Assembly: GCA_035235625.1 (NCBI GenBank)
Contig: CP141148.1
Span: 34,349,057 to 34,413,056, forward strand
Length of the DNA stretch: 64,000 nt
Direction of reading: 5' to 3'
From: Saururus chinensis
Lineage: Eukaryota; Streptophyta; Magnoliopsida; Piperales; Saururaceae
The position numbers and the translations under genes are program-made. Numbering within the stretch: the stretch's first letter is position 1; each line of letters opens with the position of its first letter. The notes beneath the pieces were generated by a model. The model was not told the DNA's origin and searched no databases. It saw only the letters and a program-made list of their open reading frames with translations. This document shows, in pieces, positions 24,301 to 37,529 of this stretch.

Positions 24301-26160
24301 AGAAATTGTAACAATTAGTATAGTAACATAGCAGTTTATATTATGCACGAATAGAATGAGTCTATCACACCTTGGGTAACCCCTGATAGATCCAGTCCAT
24401 TAATTCTCCAACAAAAATTTAAAACAAGACCAAGAAAATTCATAATCAAATGAAACCATCATACAACAAAAGTAAATAATAATAATAAAATATTTAGGTC
24501 TCACATATAAAATCATTCACCAAAAGGTACAACCATTCGTTGAACTTCTCTTATTATTTTAAAAACATCAACAATAAGATCATTGAATGTGTCTATCCCC
24601 GCCCCCCTCCCCCCCACAAAAAAACAGAAAAAAGAAAAAAAATGATATTATATTTTATTGTTCATCCTACCCCGTAGCCCCCCACTATTTTGCTACAGGG
24701 TACCCCAATAGCCCAAGCCTTCCCTTCTTCTTCTACAGTGTTGGTATTAGTAGTTAGCAGCCGACAACCAGTGGCGGAGGCTAGTGTGGCACCCCAACTT
24801 TTCCTAAAAGAAATCTGCTTATTTTGTAATAAAGAAATTATTTTGTTTCAACTGTCAGTGACCATCAACACATCCATGGTACTATCAATGAAAATAAACT
24901 TGTTTTATTGGTGAGCATTGACACATCGATAAAGTTGCTAACAATAACTACATGCAAGCAGTTATCAAGGAATACAAAGTGGTTAGACAGTTTTAAGTTT
25001 TAGGGCTAGTTAGCCTAGTATTAAAGGAGTGGAAACTAAGTCTTAGTAAAAATTGGAGTCTACAGAGAGACCAGCATTGGTAAAGAGTGTCCGGAGACTA
25101 GTCGAGAATAATTGCCATAAAAAGAAAGAAGAATCATGTTGCAAGGTTAGATAGCTTTTAAACTCAAATCTTAAATGAAATGCTTGAAATTGATGTTTCT
25201 TTAGAGTCCTTTGTGATCATGGACAGGTAATTATTATATACAAGAGGATTCCAAGGACTGTTGTGAATTTAATAGAGTATTTGAGACTTTGTTGCTCTTG
25301 GTATAAATTTTGGTTTAAATACCTTAATTTTTTATTATGAATAGGTTTCCATTAGAATTGTATTTCAAAAACATGTTTTAAATAGCTTAAGCACCGGTAT
25401 AATAATTAATTGACATATAGATAGATGTACAGGAAAAAAAAAGATAAACAATACTCTACATATATACAATAACTTGCGTGTTATTTTGGGTCATCAACAA
25501 GGGGAATGCAAGGTCGGATCTAACCGATAAATTATAAAAGGGGAAGAGAGTAAAGCCGCTGTCACTACCAAAGTTGGAGAAAAGGCTGAAGATCAATTAA
25601 TTTTTTCCTAGAAGTATAGGTATGGGGGGGTATGCATGAACACTTTTTTTTTTGTGATGTGTACAAGCAATGGGGGACTTTGAGCATTTATAAACCTTTT
25701 TACTCTTATCCTATTACTACTATGAGAAGGATAACATAATATAGGACAATGAAGATGATATATATATTTTTTAATCCAAGCAATTAATATGGCAAAGAGG
25801 GAGTACATTTTAATAAAATCAAACCACTTGTCCACAAGTTATAATTAACATTAGAATGGGATCTATAAATTTAAAATTATCAACGGAATAGTTACAAAAT
25901 AAACCTTCATTCTCAAACTCCTAATTAAGTGGAGGCCAACTGTTATTGCTTGATTATAGAACCCAGTTTGATACCTGCCTTGCTTCAATTTACTTGGTTT
26001 GCTAGCTATTATAGCTTAAATGTTTTTTACCTCTTTCTTTTTTCATCCAAGTATACTTCAGGGCAAGTAACATTATAAGAATCACTACTTACTAACCATT
26101 CAGCAAGGTGAAGAACTGCAACACCCGATTGTACGGGAAGAATGGAACCGTATCCATTAC
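24301..26160. other. Non-genic AT-rich stretch
   Basis: There is a C/A homopolymer run near 24600-24640 and a 'cagtggcggaggct' motif (24769) common in plant transposon debris. Nothing else was recognised. The right part probably holds the 3' flank of OST48. Confidence 0.45.
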
Positions 26161-26280
26161 CTGAATTCTCATATCTCCTTCAGCATCTGGTGGCAAAGAT
26201 GCAATGAGGTCAAGCCATTTCACATTAAATGGTTTAGTTCTTAAATTTTCTACAGATTCCTCGTAGAGAGTGTAGCTGAT
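26161..26280 (-). other. Open 120-nt exon-like block downstream of OST48
   Basis: On the minus strand an open 40-codon block (with VKWLDLIASLPPDAEGD) sits between a perfect AG acceptor and a GT donor. It lies 76 bp past the OST48 stop. It may be part of the OST48 3' untranslated region that is open by chance, or a stray exon of an unidentified gene. I do not recognise the peptide. Confidence 0.25.
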
Positions 26281-26355
26281 CTACTGAAGTCAAAACTTTC
26301 AATAATCTCTGACATTACATTCTCAAAAACCAATTCTCTCATCATGTGAGTTCTT

Positions 26356-29300
26356 TCATTTGTGATATAGGTATACTACAGAGAATATGAAGAACCCTGC
26401 CATCTGCAATCAGACATGAAGTAGAGCAAATTAGAAAACGACACCAAATTTTAATAAGCTTTTTAACGTTAGTAACACTTCAATTCATGTAAAGAATGCA
26501 ATCTAATGTATAACAATCTCGCTTGCTGATATGATGCGGCATACTACAGAGACAAAAATCTTCCAGACCTGTTTAGTTTATTTTCAATTGGCCACAAAAT
26601 GAGAAATAGTGCTTGTGGTTAACCAGCCAAATCACTAATCCTCAGGAAGCTTACAGCTCCAAAAGTATGCACATACCATTGAAAATGAAGCTCCGTAATA
26701 GGGGTATGCTGCAGGGATGAATCTTTCATATTCATTGTGTCTAAATGGACGTACAGGGATCTGCAATTTTATTCATTTAAAGTTGTAAGTGCATGCAAGA
26801 ACTACAAATAAAAAGGACATTAGCTCTTCTATTTGTCAACTTTTCATTGTCAAACAAGTAAACTATTATGCCCTCAATAAATATAATTTGCAACATCCAC
26901 TAAAAGTGTACAATTTCCTTTTTCTTTATTTTTTAGACGTGCACTTTGTTGTGAAAATCATGCATAATTTTTTTCTTAAGAAGCACAGCTTTACAACTTC
27001 AGACAGTGAAAGCCATCATTAAGAGCTATGTTAAGCCTTATAATTTACACAGTTCAACATCTGAAACTAGATTGTACCTGCTTTGACAGAGATAAACTTG
27101 TGTATCCGAGTTTCTGGTACTCAACCTTGAATTGAAACACGCCATATACATCAGGAACTCTGAACGAAGTGTAATACAAACCCTGTAATGACAAATCATG
27201 TTGATCAGTTTACAAGAAATATTTTAAGCATGAGTGGTACTTTGTACAGGAAAAACCAAATCCAAGGAGAATCAAATACCTTCTGGTCATTAGATAAGGT
27301 CTTCAATACATAGGTACTCATCATGTAGAACTGAACCTGAACATCATTTGCAACATAAGGCATCCAGCTCTTGCCAGACCACTCATAGATCTCTATAGAG
27401 TATTCCTGCAATCACAATTTCGGATAGTAAAAAATTATCCCGAGTTCATCTTTGAAATATGCATGAATTACATAAATAGCAATACCCCTTCCAAGATGAA
27501 TACAAGTTCAACATCTTCCCCTTTCTTCAATATTAAACCATCTCAGCATTAAAAACTAACTGAAGTCCAAAGTTGATGATTGGTCGCCCATTTTCAGGTA
27601 TTTTGCAGTTTATATATGATATAAAAATTAGAACTCAATACACTAGCTTTTAAAATTAAAATTTTATCCCAGACTATGTTTTTATGTAGAATAATGCAAG
27701 TATAATTACCACATCATCATTGATCCTGTACATGGAGGGTTCATTGGTTTCACCAACCTTGTGGTGCCAAACATTGACGGCCTACAAACAGACAATACAA
27801 AAGTTAGAACTAACAATATTTGAAGTTCCATCAATCAAATGTTACTTCAAAAAGTAACACAGTTTCAGCAGCTTAACCTTAAGGTGACCCCTTTCATGGA
27901 AGACCCACTTGCTAAGTTCAGTCACAAATTGCTCATTACCAGATTTGGCATGCCTGCAATTACCAAAGTAGTTTTAATTAAGAAATGGCATTGCTAACAT
28001 ATCTCACTACAAAGAAAATGTGCAAGAAATATTTGTTCAAATGACAACAGATGTGGTCCTTTTAAGTTGGGTCATCAACCTCTGTTGATATTCTATAAAT
28101 TCCAAATCTAATCACCAACAAATTAAAAAGAGGAAAGCTTAATTTTACTAAAGAGACCAAAGTGCATTCATAAAAGGACCATCAAGGAATGTGCCAGAGT
28201 CAACTACTGAAAAGTTATGTCAACATACTGTACTGGAGGGTAAGCCTATAAAATAAGCCCTCCGCAATTTATTTTACAGTACCATAAAAACTTTACTCAC
28301 TTGATTGAGCTTCCAGCCTTCTGGACTCCGGCCTTGATCAGCCTGAATCACAGAAGTAAGGTTTACAAACAAAGAAGGCATATAAAGAAGACACAATATG
28401 CAAGCTACGACACTGCATACCTGTTGCTAAACAGGGACAAAGAGCCGGAAATCAAGATCCGAGCATTGTTTCTTGCCTGTAAAATGTAAATTAAAGATGT
28501 AGCCCTTTTCCATTCATTGCCATGTAAAGAATATACATTTTAAGACAACGATTGAACAAAGACACTAGGGCATTTGCAAATTGTCATTATTCCATAGACT
28601 AAAGCCTCTCATCATGATTGCTCTTTACAGACACCTTTCCTATGGAGATAAGCTTCACACAATACTAAACAGGAAAAGGGCCTATCAAGCTATAGGTGCT
28701 CAATTATCTAGCATCACAATGCTTCAAACAAGCTATGCTCAGCTGACAAGCTAGGTCTCACGTTGGGGAAAATCCTTCACTAACAAAGTATAATTCATAC
28801 TGGGCAGAAGTAAAAAATAGCCGTTTGAAGAGGAACAAAAATCTTAACGGATCACTACTTAAGTCCCAAATTCCTTCCAAGGCAGTGCATATAGCTCCAA
28901 TTAAACAGAGAATTTGAAGCAATAAGTCAAACATGATGGCAATCAGATTACCTGTACGACTGAAACTAAGGATATTGCAGCTCCTGTGAGAGTTGGAGGA
29001 TTTGACAACTTGGCTTTGGGGTTAGCAGAATATGCGGCCGGAGAGGCAGAGAGAACCTTCAGTACCTATACAGCAAAGCATAGACATAATATACACCACA
29101 AAGCAATCTAGGGATCCAAAAAAGTGAAAAAAGACATAAGATAGCAGTAACTAGAAGATCTCATTTACCAGGCTATTGGCAGGATTCAAAGAATGGCCAA
29201 TTCCTTGGAAAAGAACAGGGGCCTGAAACATATCATTTTTCAAAAACTAATTAGAATCAGACTACTATGCAATTAAATTATGTTATATTCACGACCATGC

Positions 29301-30294
29301 ACTGGAATCCCTAATTAATTAACTAATATAATGGCCAAAGATAAGCTTATAACAAGCAGAAACAAATCAAATGCGTAAATATGGCATGCCTCAATCTTTT
29401 TCTCTCCCAGAATTACATCCGCCTTAATGAACTCATCACTAGCAATCAAAGTATGATCCCCCTCAGTCTCTGATACTGCATAGCTAGTGTGATCAATAAC
29501 CATAGCATCGGGATCCTGCATTTCAAAACAAATACCATGAATGTTACCCAGTTATTTAATAGTCTTAAGAAACTATAGTTACCATTAAATACGAATAAAC
29601 CACTAGTACGAGCATATGCTTCCACTTGCCTCATCAAAATCAACACCACATTCAGCAGCAATGTCGCGAATCAACTCGGACGCGGAAGCGTCCGCTGCAA
29701 CAATCAAATCGTGCCCCGAATCGACAAACTCCAATATACCCGCCATATCCAGAGAACCCTCAAATCCTAAAACATTTTCAAGTTAACCAGTAAAACATTA
29801 CACTTAACAATCTCATCAACCCTCCCATCCAAAGATCATCCCAAGTGGCAAATTAAAAACAAAATATCACATAAACCACCATAAATCTACATGTGAACTT
29901 CTAAATTGATAGAGGAACAATTGTTCGAAGACCATGACCCCATCTAAAACAATCTAAAAAATGTAATTTAAAAAACGAATCACATCCGTCCAGAGCTACA
30001 AAGTTTGAGTTTTGACCACTTACGTTTAGTAGATGGAGAAAACAAGATCAACCCATCATAGAGATACTGCCCATACCGCTTCAGCGCAAGCTTGGGGTCG
30101 TCGGGGAGCTTGAACTCAAGATCGAATCCCCGGGCTCTGAGTGATCCAAAGAAGATGGAGTGAGAGGACTTGATCGCGACATCGTCGAGCAAAACCAGTA
30201 TACGCCGATTTCCGGTGGGATTTTCCGGCGAGAACGAGTAGCAAATGAGCGGAAGGAGGGAGAACAGAGCCAGAAAAACGGAAACTTTCGCCAT
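26356..30294 (-). CDS. OST48: Oligosaccharyltransferase 48-kDa subunit (OST48/WBP1 family)
   Basis: Thirteen exons join in frame: 30294-30024, 29766-29630, 29515-29390, 29222-29169, 29065-28952, 28476-28421, 28342-28301, 27953-27878, 27781-27710, 27405-27280, 27182-27078, 26760-26677 and 26403-26356. They give 436 residues, the family's usual length. The protein is a non-catalytic subunit of the ER oligosaccharyltransferase that N-glycosylates nascent proteins. It has a signal peptide (1-22), RRILVLLDD and [13 protein letters not shown] near the N-terminus, the GIGHSL motif, and one C-terminal membrane span (about 414-432) ending YLYHK. ATG 30292-30294 is the start because the signal peptide follows at once. 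Introns 2 and 3 appear to use GC donors; all others read GT-AG. There are no stops or frameshifts. The Arabidopsis counterpart is DGL1. Confidence 0.96.
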
Positions 30295-31601
30295 TTGAGC
30301 CTGGGATTTCGAGCTCTCCGCCGGAGAAGAGTTTCAGAACCGCAGGGGAGGTTGGAGCCAATATCACGAGAAAATCGAGCTACTGAAGCACACGTTTCCA
30401 AATGGGTTGAGCTATAGTGCCTCGCGAGGGCTCCTATAAATCCTGTCCGTCGATTTGTGATCCGGCAGTTAGGTCCACAGACGAGGCTGGATCTGGGCCG
30501 TAAGTATATTTATGTAAAATTTGACGACGATTGCATGACATAGGCAATGTGTGTTGACGACGGACGACTTCTCCGCAGCGGAGACTTCTTTCCCTGCCCT
30601 GGGCTCACTCTCATTCGTAATTTTTAGGGCTATGTTGAACCACCGAGATTGACCCGAATAGAGTCAGGTCCAACAAAAAAAAAATCTAAATAAATTTCGA
30701 ATCAGGTTGAGTCTAATATGTAAAAACCCATAAACCAATCCTATTCACCCAGAGTTTTTAATTAATTTATAATATTATATTTAATTTATATTATATAAAT
30801 ATTTATTATTTTTATAGATAAAACATATTTAATATGGTGTCAAATTAGTTTTATGGTTGGGTCTAAGAAAACATTATTTGGGTAAATTTCGGGTTAGGTC
30901 AGGTTTAATACTTAAAAACTAAGAACCGACCCAACTCAACCCGAGTTTTTAATTAATTTATAAAATTATATTTAACTCATGCAATATAATTTTTTATAAT
31001 TTTTGATAAATATAACTAATTCAATATAATGTCAAATTGCTTTGAATTATTATAACTAACCTGACCCAATATAAAATCTCAGTTTCTATTTTGATCTTGA
31101 GTTTTTTGGTTCTTATTTTGGGCAATAATTTTGGTTCTTATTTCAAGTCAGGTCAAAGGAACTTGGTTCCTATTTTAAGTCAAGTCGAATCTTATGGAAC
31201 CCGACCCAAGATAAAAAAAAAAAGACTTGTGTAACATGACTAAGATTTAGTGACCAACTATAAGAGGTTAAAACTTGCGAACCAAATCCAATTCCCAAGG
31301 TTCCCCAAGGAAGTGATGAGAGAAACTTGAGAACCAAATCCAACTCCCAAGGTTCCCCACATGCTTATCGATTTTGATAAGTGGTTATAAAAATATTTTT
31401 AAATAGAAAAGGCCTTACACTTTTAAGTTTCTTAGTTTTTTTCTTTGGTATATTGTCCTAGTAAGATATGATAATTAATGCTATATTTGTCTCATATTAA
31501 TAGTTCCATTTGGAAGTCAACTAAAATGGAGTTACGGAGGCTTATATTGGTCATAGATTGGGAACGGGAGTTGAACTCTATGAGATCTAATCTCCTGTTA
31601 T
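30295..31601. other. OST48 upstream region, then non-genic AT-rich repeats
   Basis: The first ~300 bp should hold the OST48 promoter and leader; no clear TATA box was identified. The region 30640-31210 consists of repeated 'aacccgacccaa' and 'cgggttaggtc' blocks in AT-rich sequence, probably transposon debris. A ~55-bp direct duplication lies at 31270-31365 (gaaccaaatccaa-tcccaaggttcccca twice). Confidence 0.5.
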
Positions 31602-31673
31602 TCTTCAAGAGCTCAGTGGTAGAGCGGTCAGCTATTAATTGACTAGTCATAGGTTCAAATCTTGTTGCCACAC
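31602..31673 (+). pseudogene. Decayed organelle tRNA-Asn (trnN-GUU-like)
   Basis: The segment contains agctcagtggtagagcggtc, the D-arm of plastid-type trnN. The expected anticodon and T arms follow (ctattaa, aggttcaaatc). Nearly every difference from the organelle gene is G to A or C to T, including the anticodon GTT to ATT. The 3' acceptor half no longer pairs with the 5' half, so it cannot be a working tRNA. Confidence 0.7.
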
Positions 31674-32044
31674 GCTTATCACGCGATAACGAATTGAGTT
31701 CGTATAGGCATGTTGGACACAACTATGAAAATTACTGTTCTAGCTACAGTTTATGATATTCCGCCCATTTAATAAAATATTTGGCCCAATTTAATGATGG
31801 ATACCCAATATTTAGGGGATCCTTTACCCGAACCCATATAGGTTTCGGCATGTCTCTCCATTCACAAGAGTTTTTCCATGTGACAAAATGGATCCATCAA
31901 AATCACTCTTATCAACATATCTTGAGAAGAAAATGAGTCTATTTGACTGCAGTAAGGCAACGGGAATTCGACTTTCCCTAGGGGAAGGTGCTACGAAAGG
32001 AAGTTGATCATGGATTATCAATAAACCTCAAATTTTTTCTTCCG
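31674..32044. other. Possible organelle-derived spacer between two tRNA relics
   Basis: It lies between the trnN-like and trnY-like relics and is probably part of the same organelle insertion. I could not place it in a plastid or mitochondrial genome. Confidence 0.35.
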
Positions 32045-32128
32045 GGGTTAATGCCTGAGTGGTTAATTTGGGATGGACTATAAATTCATTGACGATATGT
32101 CTATGTTAGTTCAAATCCAGCTCAGCTC
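32045..32128 (+). pseudogene. Decayed plastid-type tRNA-Tyr (trnY-GUA-like)
   Basis: It aligns over ~84 bp with plastid trnY-GUA: gggttaatgcctgagtggtt, then ggactataaattc, then gatatgtcta, then gttcaaatccagctc. The anticodon is ATA instead of GTA. The changes are mostly transitions (G to A, C to T), with one extra T near 32068. It is a pseudogene of organelle origin. Confidence 0.78.
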
Positions 32129-35100
32129 TCAAATTTTGACAACATAAAGATATGATCTACATATTGAAATGACCTCAAATTCCATAAAACCGCGTAAACA
32201 ATGGTCGATCTTTATGATTTGTCCAAACAAAAAAATATTATAGCCTAAATTATAAATATGTAGTTTTATTCGTTAGCTACACATAAGCCTATGGACAAGT
32301 GGTGCAGATCCCTAGAACACTAGTTAAGTTACTGCAGGATGCATAAGGCTAGTTAAGTTACCGCAGAATGCATAAGGGTGGCAATGGGCCATGCCGGGCC
32401 TGGGTCCTCCGGGTTGTGAGGCAAGCCCAGCACAGACTGCTAGGCCCGTCCCCTAGAGAGTTCAGTCTTTTGGCCCAACAGAGCAAAAAAGTCTTTGGGC
32501 CTACATGAGTAATGCCCAATGGCTAAAAAAGAACAGTTGGGCCTCATGACTATAACGATCAACGACTCAAAATGAGCCGGCAGAGTCCGGGCCCAGGCCG
32601 GGATACCCAGGCCCAGCATAGCCCGCCCCACTGGCGTATTGGGCTGGGCTTGGGCCTGGCCCACTTACCCGTGTCAGTTCTAGCACCCGGGCCGGCACGG
32701 CACACATGCACAATAACTTGGGGCCCATGTCAAAAACATCAGCCATGTTCATGGAGTGTGTCATGCAGTAATTAGCAATTAGCGTTCTGTACCATGGAAG
32801 CGTTTATAACTCACATTACAAGCATTTAATATTTCGTAATTACAATTTTTGAGAATTGCTTTCATCATTATTTCTAATTGATACCCTTATTTGATAAGGG
32901 TCCGCTAAGAACTTTCACCATTGGTGTCATGTAGATAGATGCATGGCAAAAGCCAAAAACGCTGATTCTCCTAATTATGCTCAAATTAGTCCCCATTTGC
33001 AAGATATATCACCCACTTCAGATGCCCATTCAGCCACCACTGAAAAAGCTCCCCCTGACCAGACTGAATCACGACTGAGGCGTTCAGCCCCGTCTAGCTA
33101 ATACAGACAATTACAATATGGTGCTGGACCCTTTCAAACCCAGCCGGGTGAACACTCAGACCTCTTTTGATCATAAGCTAACCAAACAAGAAGACAATGA
33201 GATGAATGTGCATGATGAGATTAATGTCTCCGTGAGCAAGTTTATTAATAATAAAAAAATGCTCAAAGTGATCTTCATTTCCTCTTGGAGACCTACAAGA
33301 TCTGTCAAACAAGTAAACAAATATACCTGTGGAGTTCACATTCACGAATACCCCATGCATGTCGTGATCTGGGCTGGACACTGGTTTGGTTGGCTTTTGT
33401 GTCTTTCAAGGATTCGACTATTACTATGTGAGAGTGACCGGGAAGGATATCAACTGCCCTAACCTAGAAAGGAGTTGGTAAGATATTACTATTTGCTTCA
33501 CCACTTTGAGTAGGAACTGTGAATTCGATCATCAGCCCTTTACTTTCTGACGTGTGATCAACCAAGAACACTTTTCAGTTTTTCCCTTCACCATGCACCC
33601 ACGTAAAGACCATCTCCTTCTTGAATCATGATCTGGGTCAGGGTCCATGTGACAGCCACAGATTGCATTGCATTTACTTGGCCTGATTGTTGACTGAAGG
33701 TCCAATAGCTAGCCATTTCTTGAAGATTTAAAATTAGGGTGGGCTTGTTCTTGAGATGGAACTTTTATGGTATCTTATAGCTTTTGGAAAAACGAAGTGT
33801 TGGTTGAAACTATCAGCAAATTAATTTCCGCTGCTAAATTCCATTTTGTTGTGGTGATCATAAGATGAATTGATATGATATATGTACGAACTGTTCAGTA
33901 GCAAGAGGTAATCGCTATATGATACAACAGTGTGAAATGGCCAAAGCTCATTTATATGAACCACTCTTCTTGGACGCTAGCTATATATTCATAGGTCAAC
34001 AGCATCAAGCAAAAAATGGTCATGACGGTTTCTTTCCTTGTAAGAACTTCCTGCCGCCACCCTATATTCGAAGTGACCAACCATCTGATGCGTAGTACTT
34101 CAAAGTTCAAAGCTTCAGCAACTGGTGGAAAATTCTCTTGTTTTTGTCCTAGAACGGATAAAAGCATGTCTAATCCTGGACATTATTCTCAACCTAAATG
34201 AAAACTTCACAGTTTGATATGTCCAAATTCAAACATCTTCCTGGGACAGAACACAATCACCCAAGTAAGAAAACTATCTCATTCCTCATAAATCTCTTCA
34301 TCAAGCTTCTGTAAACGCCACAATTATTCTTAACTTTCCTTAATATCCTTCTTAAATTTTTATGTATAGCAAGGACTAGAACACTTCATAAACACTCAAA
34401 TTAAACTCTCATCATGTTCTCACGTTGGCAACCTTTAGGCTGCCATAGGAGGAAAGCTGAGGTTGATTGGGAGCCATCACTATGACCGGCTTCGCAGCTG
34501 CTGCACATGGCAAAGGGCCACCCATGTCGTTGTGTCTCTTTGCCCTGCAGAGGTGCATGGAACTAATCATGCATTTCCTCGAGTGTCCTTGTTAAGGTGG
34601 CCAAAACGCCAAGGTGTTGCTCTTTTGGGAGTCGATCCTCCTCTGCACCCCTACGATATTTTCTCTGCAACATTTCTATTCCTGATTTCGTTCTTTTTCG
34701 CCTGTAGTCGAAGACATCAAGAAGAAACCCATTTCCAGATTTTTGACCATTTGGGCTTGTCTTCCCCTCCGTCACATGCATTCACTTCCCCATGTCTCAT
34801 TGTTATCAGTCCCATTCCCGTCTTTGTCTAACTTGTTTTGTTTGAGAGAGAGAGAGAGAGCTAGGTTGCTTGTTGCAGTTTGTTTTAGATAAAGAAGAAA
34901 AGAAAATAAATGAATGCTTGAACTACCAAATGTAAAAAGTGTGGTCCAGATCGGCTTTAATGGCAGTAGGTTTCAGGCAAATGGCCATTTTGATGGAGTG
35001 GGATTCCTCGACCACCCAATAACAGAAACTTGAGAGAGGCAGCCAGGGGACCATGTATGCAAACCCTAGGTTTCCTCTTGTAGAAAGCCTTTCACGGGTC

Positions 35101-37335
35101 TCCACCAAATTATCAAACCAAACCCTAGTGCCATTCTGCTCAATTTATGAGTAGGTTAGATGGCAACCTCTTCAGATCATTTCTTGTAGGAGTTTGCAAT
35201 TTGAATTTCCCTGCTGATCAAGTTTTTTAGAACGCGTCAAACAAATTTTTGGTCACTGATCTCACTGTGATCAGAATTTTGTTCATTTGGGTTTCTGGAA
35301 ATTTAATTATTTAAGTAAACCCAGTCAAAAATTGTAGTAATTAATTTAATTTGATCTGAAAAGTGCATGGAAGCATTCTTGTATATAAATTACTTGGGAT
35401 CATCAACTAAACGGACTGAGAGATTTTACATATGCGGTTCCATTCATAAATGGCAATAATCTTTGAAGGGATTCACTTACCAAAACAATTTAAAAAATCT
35501 TTGTAGGGATTTACAATGGCAACCATGTTTTAACTAAAGCAAGTTAAGAACATTAAGAACCTTTTGAAATCTATGCAAGTTAAGGAAGTAAGTGTTCTAA
35601 TTTAAGAGATCTCCAGGTAAAACAATCTATATATATGGAGGTCATAACGCACAAAGTTGAAGAATTGAACTCATTATATTAATGGAGAAAGCAGCCTAAC
35701 ATCCATGCCAATCCATCCCTAAGCACAAACAAGGCTGTAACCAGAGCACATTCTACTCAAAATCAGTAGTCAAGAAAGAACTTTGCTTACAATTTCTCGG
35801 CTACAAATGGACTGCCCTTATCATTGAAAGAAGCTATTCAAGGTTTTTTACAGCAAATCTGATTCATTAATAGCTGCTTTGTGGGTGACTGACTGACTGT
35901 AGTTTTTAACAGCAACTCTCTGATTATTCCCCAATGAGAATTAGAGCAGTTCAGACCTTTGGTTGGACACTAGCCTCTGTATGATACCAGAGAACATTCC
36001 TTTTACATTGGACCTCCATTTCATCTGCGCTGTACTACACAACAGGCACATGCCATTATCAATAACGCCAGGCTATTATCCACCCAATTCAGCAAGCTTA
36101 GCTCAGATATGTTTGTACAATAATACCAACAAGAATACCATAATCCAAGAAACATCAACATTTCAAAAAGAGCAAAAAAATGAGAAATAACCCATATATG
36201 CAGCCAACGCCTAAGAGCTAGTATATAGGAAATGTATTTATCAAACAATTCACGCAAGTGTCTTATAGGTCGTGTATAAAATGAGATATTTAGAGATTTA
36301 CATATAGAGAGTGTACTTGAAAATTATAAGAGAGAGAGAGAGAGAATAATTCAATTTATGAGCTCACTAGAGCAAAATCTCTGATTGCTATCAATTTCAC
36401 CTAAACAGATCATACTCAAAGGTTGGACCCAGCACTGAGGAGAGTAATGAAATGATAGTCTTTTTCAGGAATTGTGACGCTCTGTCGTTTCCCCAAAGAG
36501 TCAGGAGGTTTTGGCCAACCCCCACTACTTCCCGTTTCCAGCACTCCCCGGTTTTCTCTTACCGCTGCATTGCTTCCACTAATGGAGAAAACCAGGAAAT
36601 CTCCATGGCAAATCTGGGCTGGACGGTTATCAGTCACCAGCACCCTTTTACACATGCATGGCTCCAGAGAGTGCTCATATCTGATCCTTGTTATCGGTAT
36701 TTATTACAAACAGGCCACAATTATCGGCTGCCGGTTTCCAAGAAATAATTAGCATTATTGCTAATGAAAATTTGGATATGATCAGCATCTAGGTCATCCA
36801 TTGTTACCTTCATTTTCCTATCTAAACAATGTACGTAGTTCTTCTTTGATTTTGTTAAAAATTATGTAATTAATCATTGATGAAAGCTAAAATATAAGAA
36901 TTCAACATTTGACTCAAAGCTCCTGTTTGCATTACAAATTAATTATGCATAACAATTAATCAGCATGTCATTGAGTAGATATTCAAGAACAATGAATCAT
37001 ATAAATTTCAACGTTTAGGGCAGTTTGGTGGTTAGCACGGAAATAAAGGGCCATTGGGGAGTGCAGTGGTGGACTTGTTTTAAAGTGCCGAACACATCAT
37101 CTACTCCTTATTCCTTAGCTCCTGTCTCTTCAAGCAAGCAAAGCAAGCAGTATCAGGTAAGCACTGAGACGAAAGTTCCTTCTTCCCTCCACCTCTCTCC
37201 TTGCTTCTTCTTTCCTTCCTTGCACCTTGTTATGAATGCACCAACACAAAATAAAAACACTATCAAAAGACAGCATTTGGGTCATTTAAACTAAGTTTCT
37301 ACTTTTGATGGCAGTTCTTTGTGGCTACTAATCCT
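32129..37335. other. Long non-genic stretch upstream of the MADS gene
   Basis: The region 32366-32730 is GC-rich and full of 'gggcc' and 'gcccgg' words, like hAT-type element ends. (GA)n tracts lie at 34843-34860 and 36328-36345. The region 36460-36730 has mixed base composition and could be regulatory or a gene scrap, but has no recognisable peptide. The last 600 bp before 37336 probably hold MADS promoter elements. No gene was supported. Confidence 0.45.
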
Positions 37336-37343
37336 TATATAAA
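37336..37343 (+). promoter_or_regulatory. TATA box of the Bsister MADS gene
   Basis: TATATAAA lies 187 bp upstream of the ATG and fits transcription start near 37365-37375. An alternative is an upstream start with a 5'UTR intron (donor caggtaagc at 37154-37162, acceptor tccacag at 37493-37499), which would make this TATA irrelevant. Confidence 0.55.
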
Positions 37344-37529
37344 CTGCTCCCAATTTTGAGCTTTCTTGCCAAAAACCAAAACCTATACGTTTGTGCCCTC
37401 TTGTGCTTTCTAGTGCTATATTTTTCAAGTGTTTTCAACTTTAAGCAGGCAATTCAGCAAGCAAAAAATGGTGTAATTTCCTTTTTCTTCTCTCCACAGA
37501 CAAAAGGTCGTTATTTCCATTTGATTATT

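Noticed and set aside
31602..31673. Functional tRNA-Asn gene
   Set aside because: The acceptor arms do not pair and the anticodon has changed to ATT. It is a relic.
37157..37499. 5'UTR intron of the MADS gene
   Set aside because: Splice-like ends exist, but a good TATA box at 37336 lies inside it. Without transcripts the shorter leader is preferred.
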